8,468 nt of DNA. It comes from Altererythrobacter sp. (GTDB taxonomy: Bacteria > Pseudomonadota > Alphaproteobacteria > Sphingomonadales > Sphingomonadaceae). Position numbers and translations under genes: made by a program. Under the pieces are notes generated by a model that ran no database searches, was not told where the DNA came from, and saw only the letters and a program-made list of their open reading frames with translations. Below, in pieces: positions 1-6,182 of this stretch. The stretch is from positions 1 through 8,468 of the forward strand of contig JALZVZ010000277.1 in NCBI GenBank assembly GCA_023299945.1. Direction: 5' to 3'. The stretch's first letter is position 1. Each line of letters starts with the position of its first letter.

Positions 1-1532
1 TCACTTACAGGTTTTACCCCGCCATCTCGGCGCACTGGCAGGCCCGCATCATCCAATTCACGGCTATGAATATTGGTCGCCAAAACAGCGCCAAATTCTG
101 CGCGCTTCGCTTCACGTGAAGCAAGCCACTGGGCACGTTCTTCGCCGACACATTCTGCTTCTACGCCCAATCCCGTCAGGCGAGTGGAGGCATTGTTCGC
201 CCGCAATCGCAGGCGATATTCAGCCCGCGAAGTCAGCATTCGGTACGGCTCTGACACGCCTTGCAGGGTCAAATCATCAACCATCACCGCAATATAAGAA
301 TTGGCGCGGTCGAGCATCGGCGGTGATTTGCCAAGGATAGATCCAGCTGCATTCAAGCCCGCCACCAAACCTTGGGCCGCCGCTTCTTCATAACCGGTCG
401 TGCCGTTAATTTGTCCTGCACAATAGAGGCCGGGAATGGCGCGAAGCTGCAAATCAGCAGTCAGCGCACGCGGATCAATATGATAATATTCAACTGCATA
501 GCCCGGCACTTCCATCGTGACATTACCCAACCCCGGCATCGCGCGCAGCATGGTCAATTGCGTATCGACCGGCAGCGAAGTGCTAATCCCATTGGGATAA
601 ACGAAATGGGTGTTCAAACCCTCTGGTTCCAGGAAAACCTGATGGCCATCGCGGTCGCCAAAGCGGTGGATCTTATCCTCAATCGACGGGCAATAACGCG
701 GGCCAGCTGCATCAATCGCGCCAGAGAACAGCGGTGACCGATGCAAATTCGCGCGGATTGCATCATGTGCAGCCTCAGTTGTGCGGGTAATCGCGCAGAA
801 AATCGAAGGGTTGGCGCGCCCAGTCGTCATGGCTGACATGGTCCAATGTTCATTATCGGAAGGCTGCTCTTCCAGACACGACCAATCAATCGTGCGGCCA
901 TCCAGACGCGGCGGAGTGCCAGTCTTTAAACGTGCCATAGGCAGGTCGGCCCCGCGCAATTGGTCGGCCAAGCGATATGCTGCATTTTCGCCTATGCGCC
1001 CGCCTTCGAATTTTTCTTCACCGCGGAAAAGCACACCGCCCAGGAATGTACCTGTGCAAAGGATGACGGCTTGTGCCGACAAGATTGTACCATCCGCCAA
1101 TTCCAGACCAGCAACCCGTTGTGCTTCCATGACCAAAGCAGCGGCCTCGCCTTGGATCAATTCCAAATTGGACTGAGCTTTGACGATTTTCTGCACTTCA
1201 GCTTTGAATAAAACGCGGTCCGCTTGAACTCTCGGCCCCCAAACTGCGCTGCCTTTTGAGCGGTTGAGCATGCGGTAATGGATCGCACCTGCATCGGCTG
1301 CGCGCCCAATCACTCCATCGAGGGCATCCACTTCGCAAACCAAATGGCCCTTGCCGAGGCCACCAATCGCTGGGTTGCAGCTCATCGCGCCAACGGCTTC
1401 CAAATCAAAACTGACAAGGCCGACACGAAGCGTGGTTCCAGCGCCCATGCGTGCAGCAGCGCAAGCCGCCTCAACACCGGCGTGGCCTCCCCCAACGATG
1501 AGGATGTCAAATTGATTGGATGTGTTTGTCAT
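1..1532 (-). CDS. mnmG: tRNA uridine-5-carboxymethylaminomethyl modification enzyme MnmG (GidA), 3' end outside window
   Basis: FAD-dependent subunit that works with MnmE to install the carboxymethylaminomethyl group (or its glycine-independent variant) at C5 of wobble uridine 34 in several tRNAs; cytosolic. Reading the minus strand from the ATG at 1532 gives 510 uninterrupted codons. The family is about 620 residues, so roughly 110 C-terminal residues lie beyond position 1. Visible motifs are the N-terminal Rossmann dinucleotide-binding GGGHAG (residues 14-19), MSCNPAIGG with the conserved Cys52, KTGTPPR (203-209), YCPSIEDK with the second conserved Cys281, and [17 protein letters not shown] near residue 370. 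The start was chosen because the FAD motif follows at the usual distance. No convincing Shine-Dalgarno sequence precedes it. It follows mnmE on the same strand after 84 bases that contain parS. Identity is very secure. Confidence 0.97.
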   Translation of the reverse strand, partial: MTNTSNQFDILIVGGGHAGVEAACAAARMGAGTTLRVGLVSFDLEAVGAMSCNPAIGGLGKGHLVCEVDALDGVIGRAADAGAIHYRMLNRSKGSAVWGPRVQADRVLFKAEVQKIVKAQSNLELIQGEAAALVMEAQRVAGLELADGTILSAQAVILCTGTFLGGVLFRGEEKFEGGRIGENAAYRLADQLRGADLPMARLKTGTPPRLDGRTIDWSCLEEQPSDNEHWTMSAMTTGRANPSIFCAITRTTEAAHDAIRANLHRSPLFSGAIDAAGPRYCPSIEDKIHRFGDRDGHQVFLEPEGLNTHFVYPNGISTSLPVDTQLTMLRAMPGLGNVTMEVPGYAVEYYHIDPRALTADLQLRAIPGLYCAGQINGTTGYEEAAAQGLVAGLNAAGSILGKSPPMLDRANSYIAVMVDDLTLQGVSEPYRMLTSRAEYRLRLRANNASTRLTGLGVEAECVGEERAQWLASREAKRAEFGAVLATNIHSRELDDAGLPVRRDGGVKPVS

Positions 1533-1600
1533 GATTGACCGAGCGATAGACGCAGGGGCGATGTGGGTCAAAGTGGATTTACAGCGAGTTTGATTGGGAG

Positions 1601-1616
1601 TGTTCCACGTGAAACA
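1601..1616. promoter_or_regulatory. parS: parS centromere site (ParB binding)
   Basis: The plus strand reads TGTTCCACGTGAAACA. This fits the bacterial chromosomal parS consensus TGTTNCACGTGAAACA at every fixed position, and is one base away from the perfect palindrome TGTTTCACGTGAAACA. It sits in the mnmE-mnmG gap, directly next to the mnmE stop codon (1617-1619) with no spacer. In alphaproteobacteria parA and parB commonly lie just downstream of mnmG-rsmG near the origin, so this is where a parS is expected. Known role of the family: ParB loads here as a CTP-dependent clamp to segregate the origin region. ParB itself is outside the window. Confidence 0.93.
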
Positions 1617-2894
1617 TTATTTGCCGATACAAAAGCGCCCAAACAAAGTATCAAGCATATCCTCGGTCGTGGCGCGTCCGATCAGCCGATCAAACGCCAC
1701 GCGGGCATTGCGCAATTCTTCCGCGATCAGCAGGGGATCACTCAAAGCGGCGGCCCCCGAGACAGCCTGCTGCGCTGCATCAACCAATGCATGTTGGCGC
1801 GCATTCAGTGCCGCCTCGCCCGGTTTTGGCAAAGACATCTTCGCCCGATCAATCAAAGCGGACTTCAATGCGTGCATGCCCTCGCCCGTTTTTGCAGAAA
1901 TGATCGCTCTGGGATGGGTTTTATCAACTAACGCAGGATTGTCGCATTGCGCTTGCACTTCCCAAGCGCCCTGTGGACCCTCTCCCTGTTCACCAAGCCA
2001 AAGCACCAAATCGGCACGGATCAATTGCGCTTCAGCACGCGCAATGCCTTCGGCCTCCACACTATCATCGGTTGCCGCTCGCAGGCCTGCTGTATCAACC
2101 AGGGTGAACGGAGCACCGCCCATGGCGACAGAACGCTCGATTACGTCACGGGTCGTGCCTGCAGTGGGAGAAGTGATCGCAGCATTACTATCAAGGAGCG
2201 CGTTAAACAGCGTCGATTTGCCGGCATTGGGAGGCCCAGCCAGAACCACGCGGTATCCCTCGCCCAATCGTTCTGCACGAGGACGAGAGAGCCAATCGCT
2301 CAATTCTCGGCCCAACTCGCCCAAATCCTCTGCGAAATCAGTCCGCATTGAGGACACATCATCCTCATCGGAAAAATCGAGCGCAGCTTCTACCTCAGCG
2401 GAAAAACGCAAAACCGCGCTGCGCCATTCTTCAACTTGGGCTGAGAAACCACCACCGGCCATGGCAATTGCAGCAGAGCGTTGCAATTCTGTTTCAGCGG
2501 AAAGCAGATCGGCCAAACCTTCTGCTTCGGCCAAATCAATCCGGCCATTGGCGAAAGACCGACGCGTAAATTCGCCCGGCTCTGCACGGCGCAAACCCAT
2601 CATATCTTCCAAAGCGCCTTCAACCGCAGCAATCACCGCCCTGCCCCCGTGACAGTGCAATTCGGCCAAATCTTCGCCTGTGGCGGTGGCAGGGCCAGGG
2701 AACCACAGGACCAACGCCTCATCTAGCAATTGGCCATCAGCTGCCCTCAATTTGGCAAGAACAGGCTTTCGAGAAGGGATTTTACGGCCAGCAAGCGCGG
2801 TCAGTGCGCTGCCCGCCTGCGGGCCGCTGACGCGGATCACAGCAATAGCAGCAGGCGGTGCCCCGCTAGATAATGCGAAAATCGTATCGATCAC
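1617..2894 (-). CDS. mnmE: tRNA modification GTPase MnmE (TrmE)
   Basis: K+-activated GTPase partner of MnmG in wobble-uridine modification. The frame stays open upstream to 2999, but that extension has no family similarity and would overlap the preceding gene. The GTG at 2894 (VIDTIFALSSG) matches the family N-terminus and has GAGG 9 bases upstream, giving 425 residues (E. coli 454). Order: tetrahydrofolate-binding N-domain with GEDLAELHCHGG (about 73-84), helical domain, then the inserted G domain with P-loop GPPNAGKST (220-228, including K-loop Asn223), TTRD (247-250) and DTAG (267-270). The SAKTGEG G5 region is at 333-339, and the C-terminus is the diagnostic FCIGK with catalytic Cys422. 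Odd point: where NKxD (G4) is expected the sequence reads AQCD (315-318), so only the Asp is kept. It lies 31 bases after the DUF6489-like gene and probably shares its transcript. Confidence 0.96.
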   Translation of the reverse strand: MIDTIFALSSGAPPAAIAVIRVSGPQAGSALTALAGRKIPSRKPVLAKLRAADGQLLDEALVLWFPGPATATGEDLAELHCHGGRAVIAAVEGALEDMMGLRRAEPGEFTRRSFANGRIDLAEAEGLADLLSAETELQRSAAIAMAGGGFSAQVEEWRSAVLRFSAEVEAALDFSDEDDVSSMRTDFAEDLGELGRELSDWLSRPRAERLGEGYRVVLAGPPNAGKSTLFNALLDSNAAITSPTAGTTRDVIERSVAMGGAPFTLVDTAGLRAATDDSVEAEGIARAEAQLIRADLVLWLGEQGEGPQGAWEVQAQCDNPALVDKTHPRAIISAKTGEGMHALKSALIDRAKMSLPKPGEAALNARQHALVDAAQQAVSGAAALSDPLLIAEELRNARVAFDRLIGRATTEDMLDTLFGRFCIGK

Positions 2895-2903
2895 AAGGGT
2901 CCG

Positions 2904-2907
2904 CCTC
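2904..2907 (-). promoter_or_regulatory. Ribosome binding site deciding the mnmE GTG start
   Basis: GAGG on the minus strand with a 9-base spacer to the GTG at 2894. Together with the family-typical N-terminus it supports the GTG over any upstream start in the same frame. Confidence 0.6.
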
Positions 2908-2925
2908 AGATAGGCTAAGTGCCAC

Positions 2926-3222
2926 TTAGTCTTTCGACTTGCTGCTGGACGAGGATGAACCGGATGCATCCTTTTTCGAAGACGCGCTTGAGGATGCACC
3001 CTTCATCCCGCCTTCGACAAAGCTTTGGAACAATTTCAGCCCCACTTGGCCCATCGGTGCCAATTGCTCTGCATAGCCTTTGAGTTGGTCCGGGTTGGTC
3101 ACACCCTTCATCGCTTTTGCCATGGTTTCGGCATACACACCATTTGGCCCAGTCAAATCAGGCAGGCCCAAGACATCACGTGCTTCTTCCGGCGTGCAAT
3201 CAATTTCGATTGTAAACTTCAT
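2926..3222 (-). CDS. Small DUF6489-like protein of unknown function
   Basis: 98 residues starting at the ATG at 3222 (MKFTIEIDCTPEEARDVLGL), preceded by GAGGA with a 7-base spacer. A start nine codons further upstream is open but lacks this site. Residues 1-20 form a short strand followed by a 'CTPEEAR..LGLPD' segment that I recognise from sphingomonad proteins labelled DUF6489; that label is from memory and unverified. A predicted helical middle (about 30-73) has GLKLFQSFVEGGMKG, reminiscent of small phasin-like or granule-associated proteins, but this is only a resemblance. The last 25 residues are almost entirely Ser, Lys, Ala and Asp, a disordered low-complexity tail. There is no signal peptide or membrane segment. 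It is first in a likely operon with mnmE and mnmG. No function is assigned. Confidence 0.85.
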   Translation of the reverse strand: MKFTIEIDCTPEEARDVLGLPDLTGPNGVYAETMAKAMKGVTNPDQLKGYAEQLAPMGQVGLKLFQSFVEGGMKGASSSASSKKDASGSSSSSSKSKD

Positions 3223-3371
3223 TTGGATGTCCTCTTCGATTGGCTTCACCCTCTATTTGGGTCGCTAGAGGCTTATAAGCAAGGCCGCACCTTGGCGGTG
3301 ATGCGCAAATTGACCACATTCGCTGGCATCTTTAGGGCGATGCACAGGCAATTTTTCGCAGGAGAACACTG
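3223..3371. promoter_or_regulatory. Divergent intergenic region with a 10-bp palindrome
   Basis: 149 bases separate the leftward DUF6489-mnmE-mnmG set from the rightward NTF2-like gene, so promoters for both directions should lie here. Visible elements are the perfect palindrome GCTTATAAGC (3271-3280), a nearby inverted pair CTCTA/TAGAG (3251-3255 and 3266-3270), and a rightward TTGACC (3310-3315) with a poor -10 (TAGGGC, 3333-3338) after 17 bases. None of these is a convincing sigma-70 promoter. The palindrome could be an operator, or its TTATAAG core could serve as a leftward -10. Promoter placement is inference from orientation only. Confidence 0.35.
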
Positions 3372-3770
3372 ATGAGCGCAGCAATAGGTTTGAAGAAATG
3401 GCACGAAGTTGTCGAAGCTGGCAGTGATCCAGAGGCATTGAGCGCGATAATGGTGGAGGATGCTGTCTTCCATTCGCCCGTGGTGCACACCCCGCAAAAG
3501 GGCCGGCCAATCGTAGTGGCCTACCTCAGCGCAGCGGGACAAACGCTCGGCAATGATAGTTTTGAATATTTGCGCAAAATCGTGGACGGCAATACCGCCG
3601 TTCTGGAATTTCAGACCGAGATGGAAGGTATTGCCGTCAATGGTGTCGATATGATCACCTTCAACGAAGAAGGCCATATCACCGATTTCAAAGTAATGGT
3701 GCGCCCTTTAAAGGCGGTCAATAAAGTCTGGGAAATGATGGGCGCGCAGCTAGAAAAAGCGAAAGGCTAA
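3372..3770 (+). CDS. NTF2-like (SnoaL-type) cone-fold protein
   Basis: 132 residues with ATG at 3372 and AGGAG 7 bases upstream. Length and pattern fit the NTF2-like/SnoaL superfamily: an N-terminal helix (WHEVVEAGSDPEALSAIM, about 10-27), then VEDAVFHSPVV (28-38), a KGRPIVVAYL helix (43-52), and C-terminal strands including VDMITFNEEGHITDFKVMVRP (92-112). The 'D.ITF.E.G.I..F....RP' ending is characteristic of the fold. Members range from ketosteroid isomerase-like enzymes and polyketide cyclases to non-catalytic binding proteins, so substrate and reaction cannot be assigned. It has no signal peptide or membrane segment and is likely cytosolic. It is the only plus-strand gene left of hemE, and its stop codon overlaps that of the BLUF gene by 4 bases, tail to tail. 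Confidence 0.85.
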   Translation: MSAAIGLKKWHEVVEAGSDPEALSAIMVEDAVFHSPVVHTPQKGRPIVVAYLSAAGQTLGNDSFEYLRKIVDGNTAVLEFQTEMEGIAVNGVDMITFNEEGHITDFKVMVRPLKAVNKVWEMMGAQLEKAKG

Positions 3771-3779
3771 GCCGCTTTT
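3755..3779. terminator. Possible bidirectional terminator over the convergent stops
   Basis: AAAAGCG (3755-3761) can pair with CGCTTTT (3773-3779), with an inner GGC/GCC pair around TAA. This gives an A-tract on one side and a T-tract on the other, as in a compact bidirectional terminator, and it sits where two convergent genes end. The stem is short and A/T-heavy, and part of it is coding sequence, so this is tentative. Confidence 0.3.
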
Positions 3780-4174
3780 CGGCCCAAATCGCCCACAAAC
3801 CGGGCGAATTCTGTCTGAAATTCATCAGACAGGCGAAGCGGTGACAATTTCTCATCGATTGCGGCCATATCTTCTGAGCAAAAGGCGTTGAACAGCCGCT
3901 TCATATTCCACGCTGGGAAAATACGCTCTTTGGTCACTGTTCGGCCCAAAACCCTAACTTTGGAATGACGATTGTCGCGCTCTAGCTTGAAAATCAATGC
4001 ATCCAAGGAATCGCGCGGGCCCTCAACAATTTGGAAAAACTGCCCTGATTTGAACAGCAAAATACCCGTGATTTCACTTTCAGCATTATTGCGAGCAGAT
4101 TTGGCAACGATTTGAAAGACATCGCTGCCGTCAATTCCAGCTGCAGCCTCGCTCGTATATGCCAGCAATTCCAT
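3767..4174 (-). CDS. Stand-alone BLUF-domain blue-light photoreceptor
   Basis: Flavin-binding blue-light sensor of the short PixD/BlrB type: one BLUF domain (about residues 1-92) plus a C-terminal tail of about 40 residues. I chose the ATG at 4174 (135 residues) because AAGGAG lies 6 bases upstream; the adjacent GTG at 4177 would leave only 3. Using ATG numbering, Tyr6, Asn30, Gln48, Trp89 and Met91 fall at a constant offset of 15 from AppA Tyr21, Asn45, Gln63, Trp104 and Met106. The hydrogen-bonding photoswitch therefore looks intact. Other landmarks are ITGILLF (35-41), FFQIVEGP (46-53) and FPAWNM (86-91). No EAL, cyclase or DNA-binding output domain is attached, so signalling is presumably through a partner protein not seen here. 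It lies downstream of rho on the same strand, 111 bases away. Confidence 0.92.
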   Translation of the reverse strand: MELLAYTSEAAAGIDGSDVFQIVAKSARNNAESEITGILLFKSGQFFQIVEGPRDSLDALIFKLERDNRHSKVRVLGRTVTKERIFPAWNMKRLFNAFCSEDMAAIDEKLSPLRLSDEFQTEFARFVGDLGRKAA

Positions 4175-4180
4175 CACGCG

Positions 4181-4186
4181 CTCCTT
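4181..4186 (-). promoter_or_regulatory. Ribosome binding site deciding the BLUF gene start
   Basis: AAGGAG on the minus strand, a strong match, lies 6 bases before the ATG at 4174. It favours that ATG over the adjoining GTG at 4177. Confidence 0.65.
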
Positions 4187-4237
4187 ATCGAAGGCACAGT
4201 GGTAGCCGCGGCATATGAATTAAACGATAACAGCATG

Positions 4238-4272
4238 TTGTAAGGCGCAGCAAACTGTGCCGCGCCCTACAA
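4238..4272 (-). terminator. Hairpin between rho and the BLUF gene
   Basis: TTGTAGGGCGC and GCGCCTTACAA (minus-strand reading) form an 11-bp stem with one G-U pair and a 13-base loop, starting 14 bases after the rho stop. A competing smaller hairpin, GGCACAG/CTGCGCC around TTTG, uses part of the same bases. No U-tract follows, so it is not a textbook intrinsic terminator. It could stabilise the rho 3' end, assist factor-dependent termination, or lie in the BLUF leader. Confidence 0.4.
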
Positions 4273-4285
4273 TTAGCATTTCAAA

Positions 4286-5551
4286 TTACTGGTTCATATT
4301 CTCGAAGAAGTCTTCGTTGGTCTTGGAATCTTTCATCTTGTCGAGCAAGAATTCCATCGCGTCGATCGTTCCCATTTGCATGAGGATACGGCGCAGGACC
4401 CACATTTTCGACAGCTTGTCCTTCTCGACCAGCAGCTCTTCCTTACGGGTGCCGGATTTACCGACATCGAGCGATGGGAAGATGCGCTTGTCAGAGACTT
4501 TGCGATCAAGGACGATTTCAGAGTTGCCTGTGCCTTTGAACTCTTCAAAGATAACCTCATCCATCCGGCTGCCTGTGTCGATCAGCGCTGTAGCAATGAT
4601 GGAAAGCGAGCCGCCTTCCTCAATATTACGCGCCGCACCAAAGAAGCGTTTCGGACGTTGCAGGGCGTTTGCATCCACACCGCCGGTCAAAACCTTACCC
4701 GATGATGGAACCACCGTGTTGTACGCGCGGCCAAGGCGCGTGATGGAGTCCAATAAGATCACAACATCACGCTTGTGTTCGACCAGACGCTTGGCTTTTT
4801 CAATTACCATTTCAGCGACTTGAACGTGGCGATTGGCAGGCTCGTCAAAGGTGGAGGAAATAACCTCCCCCTTCACGCTGCGCTGCATATCGGTGACTTC
4901 TTCGGGGCGCTCATCCACCAACAGAACCAGTAGGAACACCTCTGGGTGATTGTCGGTGATGGCCTTCGCAATATTTTGCAGCAGCACAGTTTTACCAGTG
5001 CGCGGCGGTGCAACGATCAGTGCACGCTGGCCTTTGCCCTGCGGCGAAATAATATCGATAACACGGGCGGATTTGTCTTCAACCGTTGGATCAAGCGTAT
5101 CAAGCGATAGCTTTTCCTCTGGGTAAAGCGGCGTGAGATTGTCGAAATTGGTCCGAGTTCGCACGCGGTCAGGATCGTCATAATTGACCGTCTCAAGGCT
5201 GGTGATCGCGAAGTAACGCTCACCCTCGCCTGGCGCGCGGATTTCGCCTTCAACAGTGTCGCCTGTGCGCAGGCCCCATTTGCGGACCTGATTGGGAGAT
5301 ACGTAAATATCATCGGGGCCAGCAAGGTAATTGGCCTCTGGCGAACGCAGAAAACCAAAGCCATCTTGCAGCACTTCGATCGTGCCAATGCCCATGATGT
5401 TGGTGGTGTATTCTTCATCCTCGGCCAATTCGCGCAGAATGCTGAACATCAGATCCTGCCGGCGCATGGTGGAGGCGCCTTCGACGCCCAATTCTTCCGC
5501 CATAATGACGAGCTCTGCCGATGGTTTGGCTTTTAAGTCTTTAAGATGCAT
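4286..5551 (-). CDS. rho: Transcription termination factor Rho
   Basis: Hexameric RNA-dependent ATPase/helicase that terminates transcription. It has 421 residues (E. coli 419) and is collinear with the family throughout. An N-terminal helical domain (about 1-45) is followed by the cold-shock/OB RNA-binding domain with DGFGFLRS (63-70) and [14 protein letters not shown] (77-90). The RecA-like motor has Walker A APPRTGKT (181-188), catalytic Glu214 in VDERPEE, Walker B VVILLDS (263-269), Q-loop SSGKVLTGG (283-291), and an R-loop/arginine finger SGTRKEE (366-372, Arg369). Every key element is present and no lineage insertion is seen. The ATG at 5551 matches the family start (MHLKDLK), although the upstream Shine-Dalgarno is weak. 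It lies downstream of hemE-hemJ on the same strand, with its own 175-base leader. Confidence 0.98.
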   Translation of the reverse strand: MHLKDLKAKPSAELVIMAEELGVEGASTMRRQDLMFSILRELAEDEEYTTNIMGIGTIEVLQDGFGFLRSPEANYLAGPDDIYVSPNQVRKWGLRTGDTVEGEIRAPGEGERYFAITSLETVNYDDPDRVRTRTNFDNLTPLYPEEKLSLDTLDPTVEDKSARVIDIISPQGKGQRALIVAPPRTGKTVLLQNIAKAITDNHPEVFLLVLLVDERPEEVTDMQRSVKGEVISSTFDEPANRHVQVAEMVIEKAKRLVEHKRDVVILLDSITRLGRAYNTVVPSSGKVLTGGVDANALQRPKRFFGAARNIEEGGSLSIIATALIDTGSRMDEVIFEEFKGTGNSEIVLDRKVSDKRIFPSLDVGKSGTRKEELLVEKDKLSKMWVLRRILMQMGTIDAMEFLLDKMKDSKTNEDFFENMNQ

Positions 5552-5726
5552 TTCGAGTGTATTTCCGTAATCAAAATTGAAGCGCGGCAGGTCTATAGTC
5601 GCATGTAAAATGGGACATATGGGCTTGGAGAAAGCAAAACCTGCTCAATTGCTGATGCGCAAGAGAGCCGTAGCCGTTGGAGAAGGGGTTACGCCTCGCA
5701 AAGCTGCGCGTCAAGAAACCTCTGAC
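5552..5726 (-). promoter_or_regulatory. rho leader / hemJ-rho intergenic region
   Basis: 175 non-coding bases lie between the hemJ stop and the rho start. This is long for a closely packed operon and fits a separate promoter and a 5' leader, since rho is often autoregulated through its leader. I could not identify a convincing promoter: TTGACG followed 17 bases later by TAACCC is weak, and TATAGA nearer the gene lacks a good -35. No strong hairpin or intrinsic terminator for hemJ was seen either. Regulatory role is inference from length and position. Confidence 0.35.
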
Positions 5727-6170
5727 TTAGAAGGGGCGAATAACCACGAGGATAACGATCAGGATCAGCAGCAATCCGGGCACTTCGCCAAACAGACGCA
5801 GTTGTTTTTCGGTCAAAGGCCGCTCGCCTTGAACCATTTTCTTAGTCTGACCCACAAACCAACCGTGATAGCCTGTGAGAACAAGCACCAGCAGCAGTTT
5901 TACGTGGAACCAGCCTTGCGAAAACGCGCCTGTACTCACCGCCAAAGCAAGCCCAAGAACCCACACGATAAGCATACTGGGCGTCAGGATAATCTTGCGC
6001 AATTTGCCCATGCGCTCCGCCCATTTCGCCTCGCCATCACTGCCCGCTTCATGATCGAGCATGTAGATCGCTTGGCGCGGCAGCATGAACAGTCCCGCCA
6101 GCCAGAACACCATGAAAATGATATGACCCGCTTTGAGCCAGAGATAAATCATTGAAAGATATTCCTGCAT
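5727..6170 (-). CDS. hemJ: Protoporphyrinogen IX oxidase HemJ
   Basis: Inner-membrane enzyme of the UPF0093/HemJ family that oxidises protoporphyrinogen IX to protoporphyrin IX, in place of HemG or HemY. It has 147 residues with about four hydrophobic segments (about 8-30, 61-80, 88-106, 130-145). Family landmarks are KAGHIIF with the conserved His16, the WLAGLFMLPR end of helix 1, ILTPSML (61-67), FHVKLLLVLVLTGYHG (88-103, with Lys91), FGEVPGLLLILIVILVV, and the terminal RPF. ATG at 6170 is taken as the start; Met7 (6152) is an alternative that has AGGA 10 bases upstream. It starts 12 bases after the hemE stop, so the two tetrapyrrole genes almost certainly share a transcript. Confidence 0.95.
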   Translation of the reverse strand: MQEYLSMIYLWLKAGHIIFMVFWLAGLFMLPRQAIYMLDHEAGSDGEAKWAERMGKLRKIILTPSMLIVWVLGLALAVSTGAFSQGWFHVKLLLVLVLTGYHGWFVGQTKKMVQGERPLTEKQLRLFGEVPGLLLILIVILVVIRPF

Positions 6171-6182
6171 GATGAACGCTAT

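Noticed and set aside
1594..2652. 352-codon open frame on the plus strand opposite mnmE
   Set aside because: It lies antisense to a fully convincing mnmE, its product is low-complexity Ser/Ala/Arg without family character, and the frame is open because of codon bias in mnmE.
2895..2999. Upstream extension of mnmE to an earlier start
   Set aside because: The added 35 residues do not resemble the MnmE N-terminus and overlap the end of the DUF6489-like gene; the GTG at 2894 has a ribosome binding site.
3310..3338. TTGACC-N17-TAGGGC as a sigma-70 promoter for the NTF2-like gene
   Set aside because: The -35 is fair but the -10 matches only at two bases, so it is mentioned within the intergenic region and not called.
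5896..5911. Another parS-like word (AGTTTTACGTGGAACC) in hemJ
   Set aside because: Only 12 of 16 positions match, the CACGTG core is broken, and it encodes the conserved FHVK motif of HemJ, which explains it.
5577..6155. 192-codon plus-strand open frame over hemJ and the rho leader
   Set aside because: It is antisense to hemJ, rich in His/Gln/Arg as expected from reading membrane-protein codons backward, and has no recognisable family.
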